Assembly (NCBI GenBank): GCA_000961805.1
Contig: LADV01000329.1
Location: 1-7,581, forward strand
Direction: 5' to 3'
DNA from: Peptococcaceae bacterium BRH_c23
Lineage (GTDB): Bacteria > Bacillota_B > Desulfitobacteriia > Desulfitobacteriales > Desulfitobacteriaceae
Length of the DNA: 7,581 bases
Part shown: piece after piece, positions 5,947 to 7,581 of the stretch
Position numbering within the stretch: the first letter of the stretch is position 1
Layout of the letters: each line of letters starts with the position of its first letter
Notes under the pieces: model-generated
The model's database searches: none
The model's input: only the letters and a program-made list of their open reading frames with translations
What the model was told of the DNA's origin: nothing
Made by a program: the position numbers and the translations under genes

Positions 5947-6912
5947 ATGCAGATCTATGAGTACAAGGTACCAATTCCAGGTGTTGGGTTTAAGGCCAAC
6001 GCTTACCTCATAAAACTCGAAAATAATCAGTCCATCCTAGTAGATACTGGTCCAAATGCCCCTCAAGCGTTGGATATACTCGAAGCTACTCTGAAAAAAG
6101 CTGAAGTCAGTTGGGAGGATATTCGACACATTTTGGTAACCCATGGGCACTATGACCATTTTAGCTTTGCAGCGCAAATTGTGGAACGTTCAGGTGCCCA
6201 GGTTTGGGTCCATCCCGCTGATAGACATAAATTAACCGGTACTTTAGAGAATCCTTTTTTTGAAGACCCTGAGCCAGCCATTCCCTTTTTGGAAAAACTC
6301 GGTGTCCAAAAGAGCCGGATAGCAAGTTTGATAAGTGAAGTAGTAGCCTCAGAGAGAGAGTTTAAGCCCTTATCGGTGTTTTGTATCCGCTCTTTGTCAC
6401 AGAGTACTGACTTAGAACTTCTTGGTCTGACCATTAAGGTAATTCATACACCTGGGCATACACCCGGTAGTTGTTGTTTTCAGCTTGTAGAAAATGGCGT
6501 AGTGTTCACTGGTGATACCTTACTGCAGCAAATTACTCCAAACCCAGTCTTTAATATTTATGGGGAAGATAGAGACTTGAGCTTGGTAAGGTTGCAGGAG
6601 TCTATGACAAAGATTGCCCTGCTTGGAGCTTCTAAAGCTTATCCAGGACATGGCAAACCGATCCTATCAGTTGACCAAGCAATTGAGCATCAATTTAACC
6701 GTATGGCTAAACGAAGTGAGCAAGTCCTCCGAATTATAGGTGCTCAACGCTTGAGTGCATTTTCTATAGCCAACGAATTATTTCCTAGCGGCGGGCGATA
6801 TCACACTTGGTTAGCTCTTTCGGAAACACTAGGGCATTTGGGTTGGCTAAGGGTTCAAGAGCGTGTTCGGATTAGGAGTAATGCTGGAATTATTTACTGG
6901 GAAGCTCAGTGA
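5947..6912 (+). CDS. Metallo-beta-lactamase-fold hydrolase, function unknown
   Basis: A 321-residue protein with the MBL-fold metal motif THGHYDH (H66, H68, D70, H71), then H171 in HTPGHTPGS, D190 in FTGDTL and H235 in YPGHG, so a dinuclear zinc or iron site is expected to be intact. The C-terminal part (about 240-321) resembles the winged-helix extension of LACTB2-like members. No signal peptide or membrane segment is seen, so it is cytoplasmic. GGAG at 5934-5937 is 9 bases before the ATG; another ATG at 5942 is out of frame. It sits between thiolase and Had on the same strand, so it is probably expressed with them. Members hydrolyse thioesters, esters, phosphodiesters and other substrates; a CoA-thioester hydrolase or detoxifying role would fit the locus but is only a guess. 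Confidence 0.8.
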   Translation: MQIYEYKVPIPGVGFKANAYLIKLENNQSILVDTGPNAPQALDILEATLKKAEVSWEDIRHILVTHGHYDHFSFAAQIVERSGAQVWVHPADRHKLTGTLENPFFEDPEPAIPFLEKLGVQKSRIASLISEVVASEREFKPLSVFCIRSLSQSTDLELLGLTIKVIHTPGHTPGSCCFQLVENGVVFTGDTLLQQITPNPVFNIYGEDRDLSLVRLQESMTKIALLGASKAYPGHGKPILSVDQAIEHQFNRMAKRSEQVLRIIGAQRLSAFSIANELFPSGGRYHTWLALSETLGHLGWLRVQERVRIRSNAGIIYWEAQ

Positions 6913-7009
6913 GCAACAGGTTTACCTAATGCACTCTAAGCCCAAAGGGTATCGTAGATATCCAATATAAGGAAGAATATTTCCATGAATAATTGGAGGT
7001 GTATTTATA

Positions 7010-7581
7010 ATGAAAGCAGCTGTATTTTATGGTCCTAATCAGCCTCTTAAAGTAGAGGAAGTTCCAATGCCAGTCATTGGAACTGGTGAAGTTTTAGTTA
7101 AGGTTGCCGCCTGCGGACTATGTCACACAGATATAGGCTATATTGACCATGGTACTCCTACTTTTAAGAAGCCACCCTTGATCTTAGGACATGAGATCTC
7201 TGGTACTGTGTTTGAAGTCGCCCCAGATGTTACAACATTCAAAGTCGGGGATCATGTTTTATTGCCAGCGGTTATGGCCTGTGGTGAATGTGGCCCTTGT
7301 CGTCAAGGACGTGGCAATACTTGTGAAAAAATGAAGATGTTTGGGAACGATGTAGATGGTGGCTATGCAGAATATGTCAAAGCTCCTGCAAATAATCTCT
7401 TTCATTTACCAGATGAAATCCCTTTGATTGAAGCTGCTATTATTGCCGATGCTATTACTACACCTTTCCATGCTGTAAAAAACCGGTCCGGTGTGAAACC
7501 TGGTGATACTTTACTTGTCTTTGGTTGTGGAGGGGTTGGCTTAAACCTTGTCCAACTTGCTAATGCTGCGGGTGCCTCTGT
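7010..7581 (+). CDS. had: 6-hydroxycyclohex-1-ene-1-carbonyl-CoA dehydrogenase, 5' part (zinc alcohol dehydrogenase family)
   Basis: The first 190 codons are present and the gene runs off the window; full-length members have about 350-370 residues. The start has SD GGAGGT (6995-7000) 9 bases before the ATG. It is a zinc-dependent medium-chain dehydrogenase: catalytic-zinc residues C38 (CGLCHTD) and H61-E62 (GHE), structural-zinc cysteines C91, C94, C97 and C105, and the NAD-binding GCGGVG (172-177) starting the Rossmann domain. At the usual third catalytic-zinc position, often Cys, there is D148 in ADAITTPFHA. CHTDIGY, the segment PPLILGHEISGTV, PAV before the structural cysteines and GRGN closely resemble Thauera Had and Geobacter BamQ as I recall them. 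The enzyme oxidises 6-hydroxycyclohex-1-ene-1-carbonyl-CoA, the product of Dch, to the 6-oxo compound with NAD+. Dch in the same window supports this strongly; a generic alcohol dehydrogenase is the alternative. Confidence 0.85.
   Translation, partial: MKAAVFYGPNQPLKVEEVPMPVIGTGEVLVKVAACGLCHTDIGYIDHGTPTFKKPPLILGHEISGTVFEVAPDVTTFKVGDHVLLPAVMACGECGPCRQGRGNTCEKMKMFGNDVDGGYAEYVKAPANNLFHLPDEIPLIEAAIIADAITTPFHAVKNRSGVKPGDTLLVFGCGGVGLNLVQLANAAGAS

Noticed and set aside
5816..6013. 65-codon plus-strand open frame spanning the thiolase end and MBL start
   Set aside because: It overlaps two well-supported genes in another frame, lacks a clear ribosome binding site and has a basic, low-information product.
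6971..6984. Near-palindrome GGAAGAATATTTCC and a TATAAG at 6966-6971 before had
   Set aside because: The dyad is imperfect in its centre and no -35-like hexamer sits at suitable spacing, so a dedicated had promoter is not supported.

Overview
The window reads as part of an anaerobic aromatic-ring degradation locus (benzoyl-CoA pathway, class II/Bam type). The likely source is an obligately anaerobic Firmicute, perhaps a Desulfosporosinus/Desulfotomaculum-like Peptococcaceae. The taxonomic guess rests on strong GGAGG-type ribosome binding sites, a TTG start, moderate GC and tightly packed same-strand redox genes; it is an inference. All eight genes are on the + strand.

Region 1 (35-2816): three tightly spaced genes resembling the NADH-dehydrogenase module NuoE, NuoF and the N-terminal part of NuoG. 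Because ring-degradation genes follow directly, they are best read as BamG, BamH and BamI, the peripheral electron-input subunits of the ATP-independent benzoyl-CoA reductase complex. Two oddities are visible: BamH has substitutions in the NADH-site motifs, and BamI lacks the cysteines of the usual His-Cys [4Fe-4S] cluster.

Region 2 (2865-4399): a crotonase-family protein closely resembling cyclohexa-1,5-diene-1-carbonyl-CoA hydratase (Dch/BamR), then a FabG-like short-chain dehydrogenase.

Region 3 (4400-4719): the only long gene-free stretch. It holds inverted repeats, two tandem copies of a roughly 51-base imperfect repeat, a near-perfect 25-base palindrome and a possible promoter/operator just before the next gene.

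Region 4 (4720-7581): a thiolase with a TTG start, a metallo-beta-lactamase-fold hydrolase, and the first 190 codons of a zinc alcohol dehydrogenase resembling 6-hydroxycyclohex-1-ene-1-carbonyl-CoA dehydrogenase (Had/BamQ), which runs off the window.

Together: BamGHI would exchange electrons with the reductase core (not in the window). Dch hydrates the cyclic dienoyl-CoA and Had oxidises the resulting alcohol. After hydrolytic ring opening by BamA (not in the window), the SDR and thiolase could perform the 3-hydroxyacyl-CoA oxidation and thiolytic cleavage that turn 3-hydroxypimeloyl-CoA into glutaryl-CoA and acetyl-CoA. The role of the metallo-hydrolase is unknown. The pathway is known; the less-described aspects are the altered cofactor sites of BamH and BamI, the SDR/thiolase and hydrolase insertions, and the repeat-rich gap.
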